From assembly GCF_910596095.1 (NCBI RefSeq), contig NC_056544.1:9719155-9783154 (forward strand): 64,000 nt of DNA. The letters run 5' to 3'. Made by a program: the position numbers and the translations under genes. The notes under the pieces were generated by a model, which ran no database searches, was not told where the DNA came from, and saw only the letters and a list, made by a program, of their open reading frames with translations. This document shows, piece after piece, positions 11,623 to 23,640 of this stretch (the stretch's first letter is position 1; every line of letters starts with the position of its first letter). This DNA comes from Thunnus maccoyii. Taxonomy: Eukaryota > Chordata > Actinopteri > Scombriformes > Scombridae.

Positions 11623-14284
11623 ATTAGAAGGGGTCATCAGTATGATATGAAGAGGGCTTGAAACTATAAACGTGGATCCATCTCCACATTCTCCTTCTTT
11701 TACTTTACATTATTTGATTACAGTTAAGGGAATAACACACTGTGTGTACTGTAGGTATTTACTTCATGTGGGATATAATTACGATAAGAAGCACCCTGTA
11801 AACAAGCCACATTTAGTTTGATGTTTATTAGGTTTTCAAAACTGCTTTGTCCACATTCATGGTAATCAGCCAAGATCAGCCTACACTTTGATGGCTGGTT
11901 ATCCTAATGATGTTCAAAACCATCACAGGTCACCTCTGGAGCACATTAAGTTGCTGCTTTATTCATTAAAAACACTTTAATGAGACTCCAATGAATTGTG
12001 TTAACTAGAGCACAAGCTATTTAGAATAACTCATAAGATTTAGTACTGTATAGTGGGCTGACAATGCTGAAAACTGCATTATAAACATTATGATGCATTT
12101 TATAACTGAATGAGGTACAGTAAGCTGTTATTAGCTGCTGTAAGAGAATAGAGGTTCCTGGTACCATCTAAGGTCTCTCCATAGTCTACGACCTCAAAGA
12201 GCTCTAGTGTTCACATCTATTTAACCCACTTCAAAGGGAAAGTCCACCCCAAAATAGAAGTTGCATATGTTGTTTCTACTATATTTTATAGTTCAGTTTT
12301 GATTTGTAAATGTGAAAACCAGTCTCTGCCTAATCAGAGCAGGAAAGATGAACATTTAAATACGCACTTAATGTTTATTGTTAGGTTGAGTAATAGGGTC
12401 ATATCATTAGGTTTACATTATCAATTATCAATTACATTTTCAAGCAAGGAGACTGCTATATTGTCCAAACATAACTCTGCTTGGCTTCTTCACTTATACA
12501 TGTTAGTATTTTCGGTGTGTTTCGCTGAAAGCTAATGTGTTTGCCAATGTGTTTGGCTAATGCTAAAGTTAGCTGGAGTAGCTGGAGTGTAAACTTCGGC
12601 TTATTAAAAAAAAAAAAAAGAAAACAGAGCTGCTAACGTTACCCTAAACTCTGATAGGACTTTTTTTCATGTAACCTGTACCAAAAAACTAATGTAGTAA
12701 GTTAGCCAGACATGCTAACTATTGCAGCTTACATTAGGACAGATAAACACACCATTTGAACCATTCCTTAAACTTTTGCTCTTGTGATTTTGGTTTGATA
12801 TTGATGAAAATGTGGGTTTACCAAACAGTCAGTTGAACAACTCCTGGGACAGATCCCATGTTGATTTTACTTGGATATTGGGACATTTTCTGTTTCACAG
12901 TCAGTCACTATTATCAGTGGACCAACCTGGAGAACTCACCAATCCAAGTCTGTGTAATTACAATGTAACACCTATTTTAGGGAATGTCAGTAGGCTATTG
13001 GCAGTGAAATGCTATTTTCAGTGAACATGTTGGCTGCTGAGTCACTCAGCCTGTTTTCATCCTTCAGTGAATGACAGATTATTAATGCAGTTGTCGGTTA
13101 ATTTCTGTCAAAACAGATGTTCACCATTACTAAAACAAATGATACTGAATCAATGATACTTTAAAAAGACTATATCTGACACAATCTTTGGCTAAAAATT
13201 AACTCTGCTCTCTACAGTTTAGAGCTTCTGTATGAATTGTTTAGTCCTCAAAACTTTATTATGTCCATGTGTGTAAGTAAACAGTAGGTAGAAGAATTTG
13301 TGATTTAAGGAATTTCTTTCATTCTTAGTTTTTTTTACATGATTTGTTGTGTTGATTTTAAAGAGTCCTGAGAATAATGTCAAGTACATGTGTTAAACAA
13401 GGGGAGTGTGTGCTTCTCCTCCATCTGAGACATTTCCTCATGTTGGGACAAAACACCCCATCAAAAAGAAAAAGCACAGACCACAGTTGTCCCCCTGTTG
13501 GAGTCTACAGTTTGACCGATGGATAGTTTTATCTGTGACCTGGTTTCTTTGCATATTAATCACGCTTCCATCCTTGTATGCTCCCAGGCAGAGGGATTTC
13601 ACAGATAACAGTCTGTTTATAGTACACTGATAATTGGCGCAACGTGTTTCACAGACCATCAGCCAAATAATTCACTCTAATTAGACGTGCTTCATACAAA
13701 CGGTGAGCAGGAGAACTGAACTTTGAGAGATTGTAAGCTATTGAAGAGGGAACGGGAGACAGAGAGGAAAGGGGAAGTAGGGAAGGATGGAAACCTCAAT
13801 GATGACTCTCCCAATAATTTAGAGGGAGAGTGAGGCAGAGGGGAAAGAGAGAAAACAGGTGGCACTATGGCAGCATTTCATGATTTACCATAAATACCAG
13901 TGGTCTAAATTAAAATATGAGGATGTACACTGTAATTAGAGATAAGATAGCATGCAGTTGGATGGACGTGACTCACTTTCTTCTACATAGTGAAAGAGAG
14001 ATCAGGAGTCACAGGAGAGCTTTTTGTGCAGCAATATTGTTCAATTAGGACACGTATTGATTTACAACGGACACAATACTGCTTTGGGAATGTGCAGAAC
14101 ATAATCTTTTTATTTGGTTTAGATTACTACACAGACACTTCACATCCAGTAGAGCTACCACCATCTACTACAAGTCTGCAATTCTTTTCTCTATATTAAA
14201 ATAACAATAATGAATGCAAAATGTTGCTTGGATTTTTAATTAATTGCTGTATTTTTAGTAAAAATGTTCCAGAGGTGACCTTTG

Positions 14285-14435
14285 GGCAGCAGGGTGGCGT
14301 AGCGAGTAGGGTTACTGACCTCAATAACAGAGGACTTGGCAAGAAACCTTCTTACCGAAACATCCTTGAGCTTGACACTGATTCCCTACCAGCTCCAGGA
14401 CTACTGGCCTATAACTGACTCTGACCTCTGACCTC
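14285..14435 (+). repeat. Possible tRNA-derived SINE, diverged
   Basis: The start 'gggtggcgtagcgagtaggg' resembles a tRNA A-box region (TGGCNNAGYNGG), as seen in fish SINEs. A clear B-box is not preserved. I cannot name the family, and chance similarity is possible. Confidence 0.3.
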
Positions 14436-15079
14436 CCTGCAGAGTGGAGTTAAATGAATCAAAAAATCTCTGTGCTTTCAGGCATGATACGCTATCTACT
14501 TTTTCCCCCTGGCTGCTTGGGTGAGATAGCAGCACCGGTCAAACAGATTCAGTGAGAAGCAGGAGCACTCAATCATAATTATGCAAGAGTATGTGAGAGA
14601 TTAGTATTTATTTAAACATGGCTAAGATTTTCTATTCAGGCAAAACTGACACACATTAGTATTCATACCGTAAATAATAATGATGGGAAAATACAGAAAA
14701 ATAATCATGAAGTCCATTTCAGGCTATAATCTGTTCACCTTAGTGTTAAAATTATTATTCTGGGAAGAGAGGACTGAGGATGAATATGTAAATTTAACTT
14801 AAAAAAAACAAGTATCACACTGATATGAAATAGGACAGCAGAGGATGGCACAAAATGCTGGTCCAGTAGAGAGGCTCTTCACATTGGAACTCCAATCTGT
14901 GTCACAGCTTGAGTCTGTTCTCTCATAGTCCAGCATTCAAACGTGTATTACATTTCTTGCTATGGAGCCGGACTGAGGTCGAATGTGAAATATCAACAGT
15001 CTGTCTGCGAAGTTTCAGCAGTCCAACAGGCATTCGTGCTCCAACATCTGTCACAGAGAAAATAGGGCGGCTTCCTCAT

Positions 15080-15245
15080 CCAACCTGAGTAGCAAAGCCA
15101 TTTGTTGCTTCCCTCTCTGGCTTAATCAGAGACGCAAATGCTTTCAGCTAATTGATTAAAATGATCTCTGTATTTTACAGCAATGTCATTAGCATCCCTA
15201 TGATTCTGGCAGCTGCAGTGGCTGTGCGCCTACCTGCATTTGCTT
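15080..15245. promoter_or_regulatory. Candidate conserved non-coding element
   Basis: A balanced-composition stretch in a gene-poor region. It carries homeodomain-type TAATTGATTA-like sequence (around 15,150), 'atgtcattagcat' and 'ggcagctgcagtggctg' with an E-box (CAGCTG). It has no coding frame and no repeat features. The regulatory reading is an inference from texture only. Confidence 0.2.
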
Positions 15246-15689
15246 GGTGTTTGATTGTATTATGACTATTCCTAAAAGGTTTTTGACTAAAATTAAAAAT
15301 GAGACTTGTTGATAGTAGAGTTTCAATTATGTGCATTGACAGAAAACACATGACAAAAGCCAGCTTACTGAGCAGTCATCTTATTTATGCATTTTCTCAT
15401 ATATCAACAGAAAAGTTTGATCTGATTACAAAGACAGGCTTGCAGATGCAGTCTCTCCTCAGGAGTAAATGTTTATTGATCAAGAAAGACTTGGGCATGT
15501 AAATTCTAATTTGTATGTGTGTGTTGTCTGGTGCAGGGTGGCTGCAGAGTAGAATCCATCACTATTGGCATGTGGACCTGATTACTGAAGAGACTCTGAA
15601 AGTCTCATAGACCTATGATAAAGAACTCTGTCCAGGCCTCTTTACAACCACATCACTCAGGGTGTCTGCACAAAGGAACAGTGCATTGC

Positions 15690-15708
15690 AAAAAAAAAAA
15701 AAAAAAAA
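15690..15708 (+). repeat. Poly-A tract
   Basis: A run of 19 A residues. Confidence 0.9.
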
Positions 15709-16592
15709 CTCACGTTGCAGCCCTCCTCTTTGCACAATCGCCTTAACCAGGCTGTATCCCAGTAGAGACACAGGAAGACATTTAAACTCTCCAGAAAATA
15801 AGGCTACAGGTTATTTTAAGAAAGTAAAAATAACCCTAAATTTAAAGAAAAGAAAGAACCTAAATTTAAATCACATTAAAACATAAATCTCTCCGTGAGT
15901 GTGAAACTGTGGAAACAGTGTAAGCGAAAACAGATGTAATATTCATGTGGAGGCTGAGTGGTGGAATCTGACTTGCATTTGATTCTCACTTGAAATTAGA
16001 TTCAGCAGCAGAGCCAATTTGTTCACGAGAGTAGGTGGGGTGGTCCATTTTGATTTTGAAACGCCATACTGGCAAAAGACAAAAATAAAATGTGAAAAAC
16101 GATCTTTGCAGCAGCGCGTATGGTAATCAGAAAACAGTTAGCATTTTGCAACTGCAGGCAGAAAAGCCCGGTCTGACTAAGCTCCTGGCTTACACAGCGA
16201 GTATAGACAGTGCATCTTGTATGTGCCTTATTATACGTAACTGTTAGCAGACAAAGAAATGAATCATCCTGTTTATAGTCTTTTCTTCCAACTAAGGAAA
16301 ACATCTCCCATGTCTCAAAGTAGCTTTTCCTACTCATAAGAACATTCAACTTGGTTTCCTATGTGTCCTGAATATGTTTAACTTTTGGTTGTGTTATGAT
16401 TCCTCAACATGACATTGGGTGGCAGCATTGAGTCTGTTTTGCCTGTCAAAGCATCTTAAGCAGGGTTCATATGTAAACAAAGTAGCCTGATCAGCATTGT
16501 CTATGAGAACTAGATTGCTGCTCATGGATTACAGATACCCATATACTATACAGTGTAATTTAAAGTATGTGACTAGCTTATCTGACACTGTC

Positions 16593-16640
16593 CTTAAATT
16601 ACTGGAAGTTGTAAGGCTTTACAACTTCCAGTAATTTAAG
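16593..16640. repeat. Perfect 22-bp inverted repeat with 4-nt loop
   Basis: The left arm starts cttaaattactggaagttg and the right arm is its exact reverse complement. The loop is ggct. No open reading frame or transposon end is evident around it. A loop this short and a perfect stem make it more like a recent palindromic duplication or extrusion-prone site than a standard pre-miRNA. Confidence 0.85.
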
Positions 16641-19600
16641 AGCGTCAACCAATGCTAAAGACTAATAATATTTGATAGAAATGCTTTGCTGTAAGTTCCC
16701 CAATCTGATGTTGTTGGTTCAGTTCAAGAGTGTCAACAAATTCTGAATAAGTGTTGATGAGTCATTTCCCGTACCACGGGCATTTCACATTAAACCAGAG
16801 CAAACATTTTTTGCCTTCCTGTACATTCCCCATTCACACCACAGTGCTCACTTACTGCTGTGACCTGTAGACTAAATTATTTGCACTGAACTGAAGCACG
16901 CCTTTCATCTGTGGAGGGAGCACCTGTGTGACTCACTCTAAGGGAAATGATGTACCCAGTTTGCAGCCATGTTGCTGTGTGTACAGTGTCTGTCTGCTTC
17001 TCAGACACATCAGCTAAAAGTGAAGCTCATTTCCTGGAAGCGCTCAACCTTCTTGTAAAGTATAATGAGGGAGATCCCACGCCTGATGGCAAAGCTGTGA
17101 ACCAGCAAAACCTGTGAAAAGCATTTCAAACGTGTTTTTGAAGTGATTTCATCCTTAAAACCAGCATACTGGTTGTTTATAGTACATTGAACAGATAAGA
17201 GACGTGCTAACACTATCACATAATGTGAGCACAAATTAGATTTTTATTTCCAGATCTTACTAATTTCCTCTTTTTTAGGTCTTATTTTTCAGACCTAACT
17301 CTGTGAAAATAAAAGCTTTCATGAGTTTGGGGACAGATCCACACACATACAAGATTCTGGACAGACTATAGAAAAACACCATTATGCAAAATAATATTTA
17401 GTTTAAGTTAAATAACATGTTATTTTAATGTGGACCATTGTTGTTCATGTATCTTCTGCTTTCTCTCTGGATGTGCTCTGCTCTGCGTCGCACTCCTTCT
17501 CAGTACTTTTTGTCTCCCACATAGAAATATGACCAGCAGGAAAAAAATGACTAAAATTTATCATATTTACAGTACCAGTTCATGGGAAAGTAAACTATAC
17601 TGTCATGACCCTTACATAAGTGACTATTGTCTGACTCTAATTATGATGTAATTCATGTTACAATACGAAGCCAACATGTCCATGTCTATGTTCCATTTGT
17701 CCAATAATGCAGTAGCTCCATGATGGTCTACATATGTGGTTTGCTAATGGAGCCAGGAGGAGCTTCAAGTGGGGCCCATGTGAATAAACCCCAGGCATCA
17801 CATGGACTGCTTTTGTGTCCATTTAATTGGGCTCATGTTTCAACCAAGATGGGCCCAGTTTTGCCCATCAGGTTATCTACAGCATACAGCTTTCCTTTTG
17901 TTTTGCAGTCACTACACAGACCCCCGAACCACCCAGTAGGAGTCATTAGTGCAATGACGCCATCTGCACAACTGTAAGCCTCGAAGCTGAAAAGCACTTC
18001 AACTGGGTATTGAACCTGGTTTGCTGCAGTGGTGGCACTGTTGTTCTTCTAGTACCACACAAACTTCAATTCACCAACTAATGAATGTAAGCTGAGAGGT
18101 TTGCTTGTGCAGGCAGTTAATATTAAAAGTTGTCTTGCATGGGAGAGGTAGAGATTTGCAAATGAAGGTTGATTTAAGATTTAGATTTCCTCTCTTTGGA
18201 CACTATCCCTCCTCGGTAACCAAGAGAAATCTCACTTTGGGTTCACTATTGGCATAAGGATCCCACTTGCCTCATTAGTGACCCACATGGGCAGGAACGC
18301 ATTGGAACATATACAGAGTCAATATACAGATACTGTCTGACAAGACATACTGTAAATGTCATTCTGGATCTCATCACTGTTCAGTCAGCCAAGTCATGTA
18401 GAATTGATTTTTCTGTGAATGTAGATGTTCAGGGTTGATGTTTGGCATCCAGGGTCTGACCTTGTCAATTCCTACAAGGATACACCGAGCTCAGCACATA
18501 AGGGAGTGGGGGGTGACAATAATGTAGACTCAGGTCCTACAGATGGATGCTGGGGTGGACGTGGGGATTTTGAAATGCTATATGAATAGCAGCAGTATAG
18601 CTTTCAGGTAAGCAAAAGCATTGATATTGGATGATCCTGCAAAACCGTTATTCAATGCCAACGTTTTAAAAAGCTTGCTTTCTAAAATATATGGAAATGT
18701 CAATGACAGTATAGTTTATGTTAGGGAAAGATTGTGGTTATGGCAAAGAAATTGTAGTATGGTTAGGGTTGGGTAACTAAAACGCATGGTTGTTAATTGT
18801 TATTAACGGTTAATAAAAAGCAGACATGAATTACAGGTCTGTGATGCAAACTCCAGTCTCCTGCATGAAAGTCAGACATGCACCATCCAAAATAAAAGGT
18901 ACAGTATTTTCTACATAGGCACTGACTGCTGGCACTCAATGTGAATCTTGAGCTGCAGAATCATCTAATGAACATAATTTCTAGGATACTGAGTAGTAAT
19001 CCCTCTCAGCAAACCTATACCTTGACCATCTTTACCCTTATACCATCCTGTTTGGTCCTATCACTGCACTTCACCACTGCAATTGTGTAGGAATCCAAAA
19101 CTGGTGAATTTTGATTTCCAAACTGACATATGGTACATTTTGTCAGATAAAACTTTTTTCTTTCTTTAAAACAAACATTTAATGAAGGAATGAGTGCATA
19201 TAACAATTCTGATATAAAAAAGTGAGACAGAAATAAAATAATAATTACATGCTGATGTCAGTAAATAGAATGTCTAATATGGCACATGATGAAAAGAAAT
19301 AGTTCTTCAGTCGTCTGTCCTGGTTCGAAATACTGTAATCTCTCGGGGAAGATCAAGGCCTTATCGATGCCCAGCCTCTCCACTGAACACCCAAATGTCT
19401 TCCTCTTCATCATACTTGCAGTGTCCCATTTTTAGATGAAAGCAATCCCAGCATGGCATATTGTTCATTTGGCATTTGACTGCAGGAACACAAAGGGAAT
19501 ATTCAAATTATGTATACTTTCAAGAAATTTCAAACCTTTTCTGTATTTGCTGTAGGTTTATTTGTGTTTTTCTGTGGTAATGTGTGTGGTATCTTGCTAG

Positions 19601-19770
19601 TTCCATGAAGTCTATAGACTCAGATATGTTTTCTTTTTTTTCTCGCTCGACTTCATGGTGTTTTCACACCCAATGACGCAATGTGCAGACAAACAGTACG
19701 ACTAGGCTTAAGTGAACAGATGTTTTCATACAGGAAGTAACACAACCCCTCCTTCCCCTTCACCCACTTC
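16641..19770. other. Non-genic stretch, two weak exon-like frames
   Basis: No supported gene. Minus-strand frames at about 17,018-17,115 and 19,353-19,480 sit behind acceptor-like sequences and are discussed as findings or rejected items. The rest appears unique and non-coding. Confidence 0.35.
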
Positions 19771-20172
19771 TGTTACGGTGGAGTGCAGGCAGGTGGACCC
19801 AAGTGTTAGAGACGGCAGGCTGACAGGATCTAACAGCTATTTATTGTAACTAATAAAAACTGTAGCTCAGGAACAGGCAAAATGAGCAGACGATTTGACA
19901 CAAGACTTAACTGAAAACTGGACTTAAATACAGACAGAACTAACAAGGGAATAGGGAACAGGTGACCAGGCAGGAGGACAGGCAGGGAGCCGATTGGCTG
20001 GGAGAACAAATTGGACAGGGCAGGGTTGACGAGGCTGATGCAGGGCAGGTATGGAGGGAAAAGCAGGCTGGAGAGGAGTACAGGAACACAGGAGGGACTT
20101 ACAGAGCAAACAGATAACCAAAACCTCGAAAACACAATGAGACCAGACAGGACCTGTGACAGGAACATGACA
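19771..20172 (-). mobile_element. Solo-LTR-like fossil repeat
   Basis: On the minus strand the unit begins TGTCATGTTCCTG and ends CCGTAACA, that is TGT...ACA. An AATAAA lies near its 3' end, followed by a 'cacttgggtcc' tail, the layout of an LTR that is common in fish. No internal coding region adjoins it and no clean flanking duplication is visible. It appears old, and assignment to an LTR family is tentative. Confidence 0.45.
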
Positions 20173-23100
20173 GTGTCAGCACTTTGCAGTTTCAGTTCCA
20201 TCACTTCCCTTTTCACCAAGCAACATCCAAATCACCCTCATATCTACATGTTATCACTTGCCACAGATGTGCAGTATTGTTTACTGATGCCGTTATACAG
20301 CAGTTATATAAATGAGGAAACTCATGCAATTAACAAATTCCCATCAATCATGTGATTTCAGTGTAACTGCTGTGTGCTGACAATAATTATTTCTTTCCTC
20401 ACTGACACTTCAGAGAAACTGCTTGTATCTGAGCTAAATTGCTTTTAGGCAAACCTCTCTTTTACAGCAGCAATAGATGCATGAGCACAGTCTTGCCTCT
20501 GTTTTTGTTCTAACAATTTATAATCTCATTGCATGAAGAACTAACCACAAGATCTGGCGCTGGTGAAATAGTTACATGATTAAAACTGTAAATGAGAATA
20601 TTATTTCAAAATGAACAAATAAAACTATCCTAATCTTTTGTGCCCAGCTGGCAGGAGCACTTTCTTGGCTCTGTGGGTGTATTGATTTTGTTGGTTCTCT
20701 CATCTGGTATGTTGACAAGAGGCAAATACATACAGCGAAGCTAAATGACTGCTATTTAATTTGGTTTCAGTGATTCAGCAGTCCGCTGTTTACCTGAAGG
20801 CAAAGGATACTGCAGCTTCAGTTTATTGGACCACTGGGCTGGAGCTGCATACATTAGCAGCACAGAATTAGTCTCTTGTAATCAATGTGTGTTGTTTTTA
20901 ATGTGAGTTTGATAAACGCTTTGATTTAGCCTGAAGTTACTTGGGTGTTTAACATGTAAAGAGAATTTTGACATTGCAGTTTTTTTGTGAATATGACTGC
21001 TGGACTGTTTGTGTTTTCTTCAAAACAGCCTATTGCATGAATGTATAACAGACGTTAAGGTGGCACCATACTCCGTCAGCTCCACACCTCTACAATGATG
21101 GAATTGGGAGGGAAATGTGACATTTACACCTACTTCATGCAACCATTGGCCAGGTGTATAGAGGTGAAAAAGTAAGCAGGGCTTGAAGCTCCTCTCTCAA
21201 GCTCTCTGTTTTCATTGTGTAGACAACTATTTCTGTCACTTTTCACGTGAACAACCAAGTGAAACACTATGAATGCCTTCAAGGACAGAAATCGTGTGCA
21301 ATTATTTCCATACTTCAACAAATTTAATGTCGTAGATTCTCTTTGACTGTAGGCTTTTCACCCCTCCTTCGAGATCGGTCATTCAGAACAGCTATAAACA
21401 CATGGTCAGATAACGTGTTGTACTAACTTGTTCTTTTCAAGTATAACTCGGCTCTTACGGTTGCTATGTACCAATCATGTGTACACATGTATGCCTTTGC
21501 TGTGCTAATGCAAGATTTTCAGTTCTTGTGGACATGTCTCCACCTCCATTCCCACCACCAACAAATACACACCACCTCTGCTGTGCATATTTAGCAAGAC
21601 TGTCTGTGATATGGGGAAGGTCAAGAGTTATATAAAAGGTGAGAGCTTCTTTTGATGTCTCTCTTTCTCTCTTCTGCTGCCAATGCTAACATAAGCAAAC
21701 TTGCTAAACTTATTGGTTCTTTATGTGTTCGGTGTTTAGGTGTTAGGTGTAAGTAACTTGTATTAAAAGAGCTGTTATTACTCTTCTTTGTGACAATTTG
21801 GCAGAGCAGAGCTTGAAGTCCTTTTTTTGCTTTGATCATTATCATTAATCTTAAAATGACACCAAACCGCTAACTGTCTCCTTCTCTGCCTTCCTGCTCA
21901 ACTAACGTGAGCCTAGTGTAACGTTGCAATAAAGTAGTATGGGGTGCGTATGTGTCAGAGCAGTTTTATGATTATGAGCACAACCCACCAAGCATCCGAC
22001 ATCTACAAATGTTGTTTTTTGGGCCGTAATTTGCTAGTTCCGCTATGTCTAGTCCATCTGATACGGTCTTTACTAGCTCAGTCCACATTTAGCCCAAATA
22101 TAGCTTTAATATATTAATTACACTGAATCATAAAATGATGATTTATCTTGATGAAAACTGGTGCTGGGTGTAGATCTGCCCAAACTACATAGTCAACCTT
22201 GATACTGCATATTGTATGTGAGGCTGCCTGATGCTGGTATTGGTATTGAGGCCCTGAACTTGCCTTGCATCGCACCACATTAAATGGGTTTCCACTTTTA
22301 AGAAGTTAGATACTGTATGCTCTTTATCTCTTTGCTATTGCTGCTGTAACATTGTTGCTAAGTTCAATAATTCAGTTTTAACTGCTGGACACAAGATGTC
22401 TCCTACTTTACCGAAAAGTCCATCCATTATCAGTATGTCCACTGGAGGCTTCAAGTTTCCACATCACACTTAAGCTGCATACTTGACCACTGTAGGCTTC
22501 CCAATAAGTAGTGATGTCACTCATGATCGTGTGTACACATCTTAAACTGAAATTTCATCTGAACACAGAGAAACTTCCCCCCCTCAGCAGATGAATGTGA
22601 AAGCAGCCTTCTAGTGTCAAACTCTGCACATACATCATTCTGCACAGTAAGCATCCAAGTGAAGCAACAATGAACAAAATACATTTTAGAGTGAAGGGGA
22701 CTTTAAGGAACATATCATCGTTAAATTGAGTTAAACTACCATATGACTACTTCATTTTGGTAGACCAACTGCTTTTTCTTCCAGTGCTTTATTAATTTGT
22801 TCATTTGTTGTTGTCAAAACTAGAGGAACATTGTCTCCTACTTGATATCTTTAAAGGCAGTCGCGCTCACTCTAACAGAGACATCACATTTGTCTCCATC
22901 TGCCCTAGAATGCACCTATTCCCTGTTGTTTTCCACCGTGTCACAGTGAGTTTGTCTTTCTCCATTAAGGCTCTGATGTTCTGGAAAGAGCTAAGCCCAG
23001 ACTCTGCGCAGACACATTTTATTATTCATTACATTTTATTCTTTCCATCTCTGCACTGTCTGGTCTTGCTGGTGGTGCAAGTGGAATTGCAGAACAGACC

Positions 23101-23490
23101 TGACCTCTTGTATAACACCCAGGATCTCACAACATTTATTAACAAGCTTGATGTTATTAATACAATATCAATTATATAACTGCATTGTATCAATGAGTGT
23201 ATAAATACCATGGTCCTTCAATCCCTACAGGATCTATGAAAACTCGGAAAACACCAGTTCTTTATGTTATCTGGCTTATTTGGTAATATGCTTGAACATG
23301 ATAAAATGTATCAGATTATCAAGACAACATATTACCTCAAGCAAAAAAAAAAAAACAAATCAAAAAACCTAACCTATGAATGAGTGTATGCAGCTGTCTT
23401 TTTAAAAAAAAAAAGTAAACTGTTGACAGGATGTTGAATCCAGGGGGGTTTCTGTATCAGTGATAGAGCTGTTAGCAGTAAGTGCTTACA
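20173..23490. other. Non-genic stretch upstream of rgs18
   Basis: No supported gene. It contains A runs near 23,344-23,354 and 23,405-23,414 and an ordinary AT-rich background. Distal regulatory DNA for the RGS cluster could lie here, but nothing specific can be pointed to. Confidence 0.35.
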
Positions 23491-23497
23491 CCATTAC

Positions 23498-23550
23498 AGG
23501 AAGTAGAGCAAAAGGTATGGGAAATGAAATGCAAGCAGGGTTTATAAATG
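23498..23550 (+). promoter_or_regulatory. Candidate rgs18 core promoter
   Basis: TATAAA lies at 23,543-23,548, about 95 bases upstream of the rgs18 start codon. An ETS-type GGAAGT lies at 23,499-23,504. Mammalian RGS18 is expressed in platelets and blood cells, so an ETS site would fit, but these short motifs can occur by chance. Confidence 0.35.
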
Positions 23551-23640
23551 ACGGGGTGGTTCATCGCCTGATGGGTTAAACATTTTTCAGAGAGCTATTT
23601 GTGGCCTGCAGCTTCACACGCCAGATACAGACAGAACAGC

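Larger units (their letters stand above)
10893..14284. other. Non-genic stretch with CA microsatellites
   Basis: No supported gene. The region includes two CA repeats, an A run at 12,607-12,619 and otherwise unique-looking AT-rich DNA. The minus-strand frame across 11,314-11,637 is produced largely by the CA repeats. Confidence 0.4.

Noticed and set aside
11314-11637. 107-codon minus-strand frame rich in Val and Cys
   Set aside because: It is produced by translation of CA microsatellites at both ends.
17010-17234. Minus-strand frame with an acceptor-like start and text such as HSFAIRRGISLIILYKKVERF
   Set aside because: It reads like a last exon, but I recognise no family, see no upstream exon with matching phase, and it is short. 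Chance is likely.
17725-18045. Possible reverse-oriented SINE ending in a B-box-like gtattgaacctgg
   Set aside because: The minus strand has a B-box-like match, but no convincing A-box or family-specific body, so it is not listed as a feature.
19830-20219. 129-codon minus-strand open frame
   Set aside because: It lies inside the LTR-like repeat and its Leu/Pro/Ser-rich text is a by-product of a C/T-rich strand.
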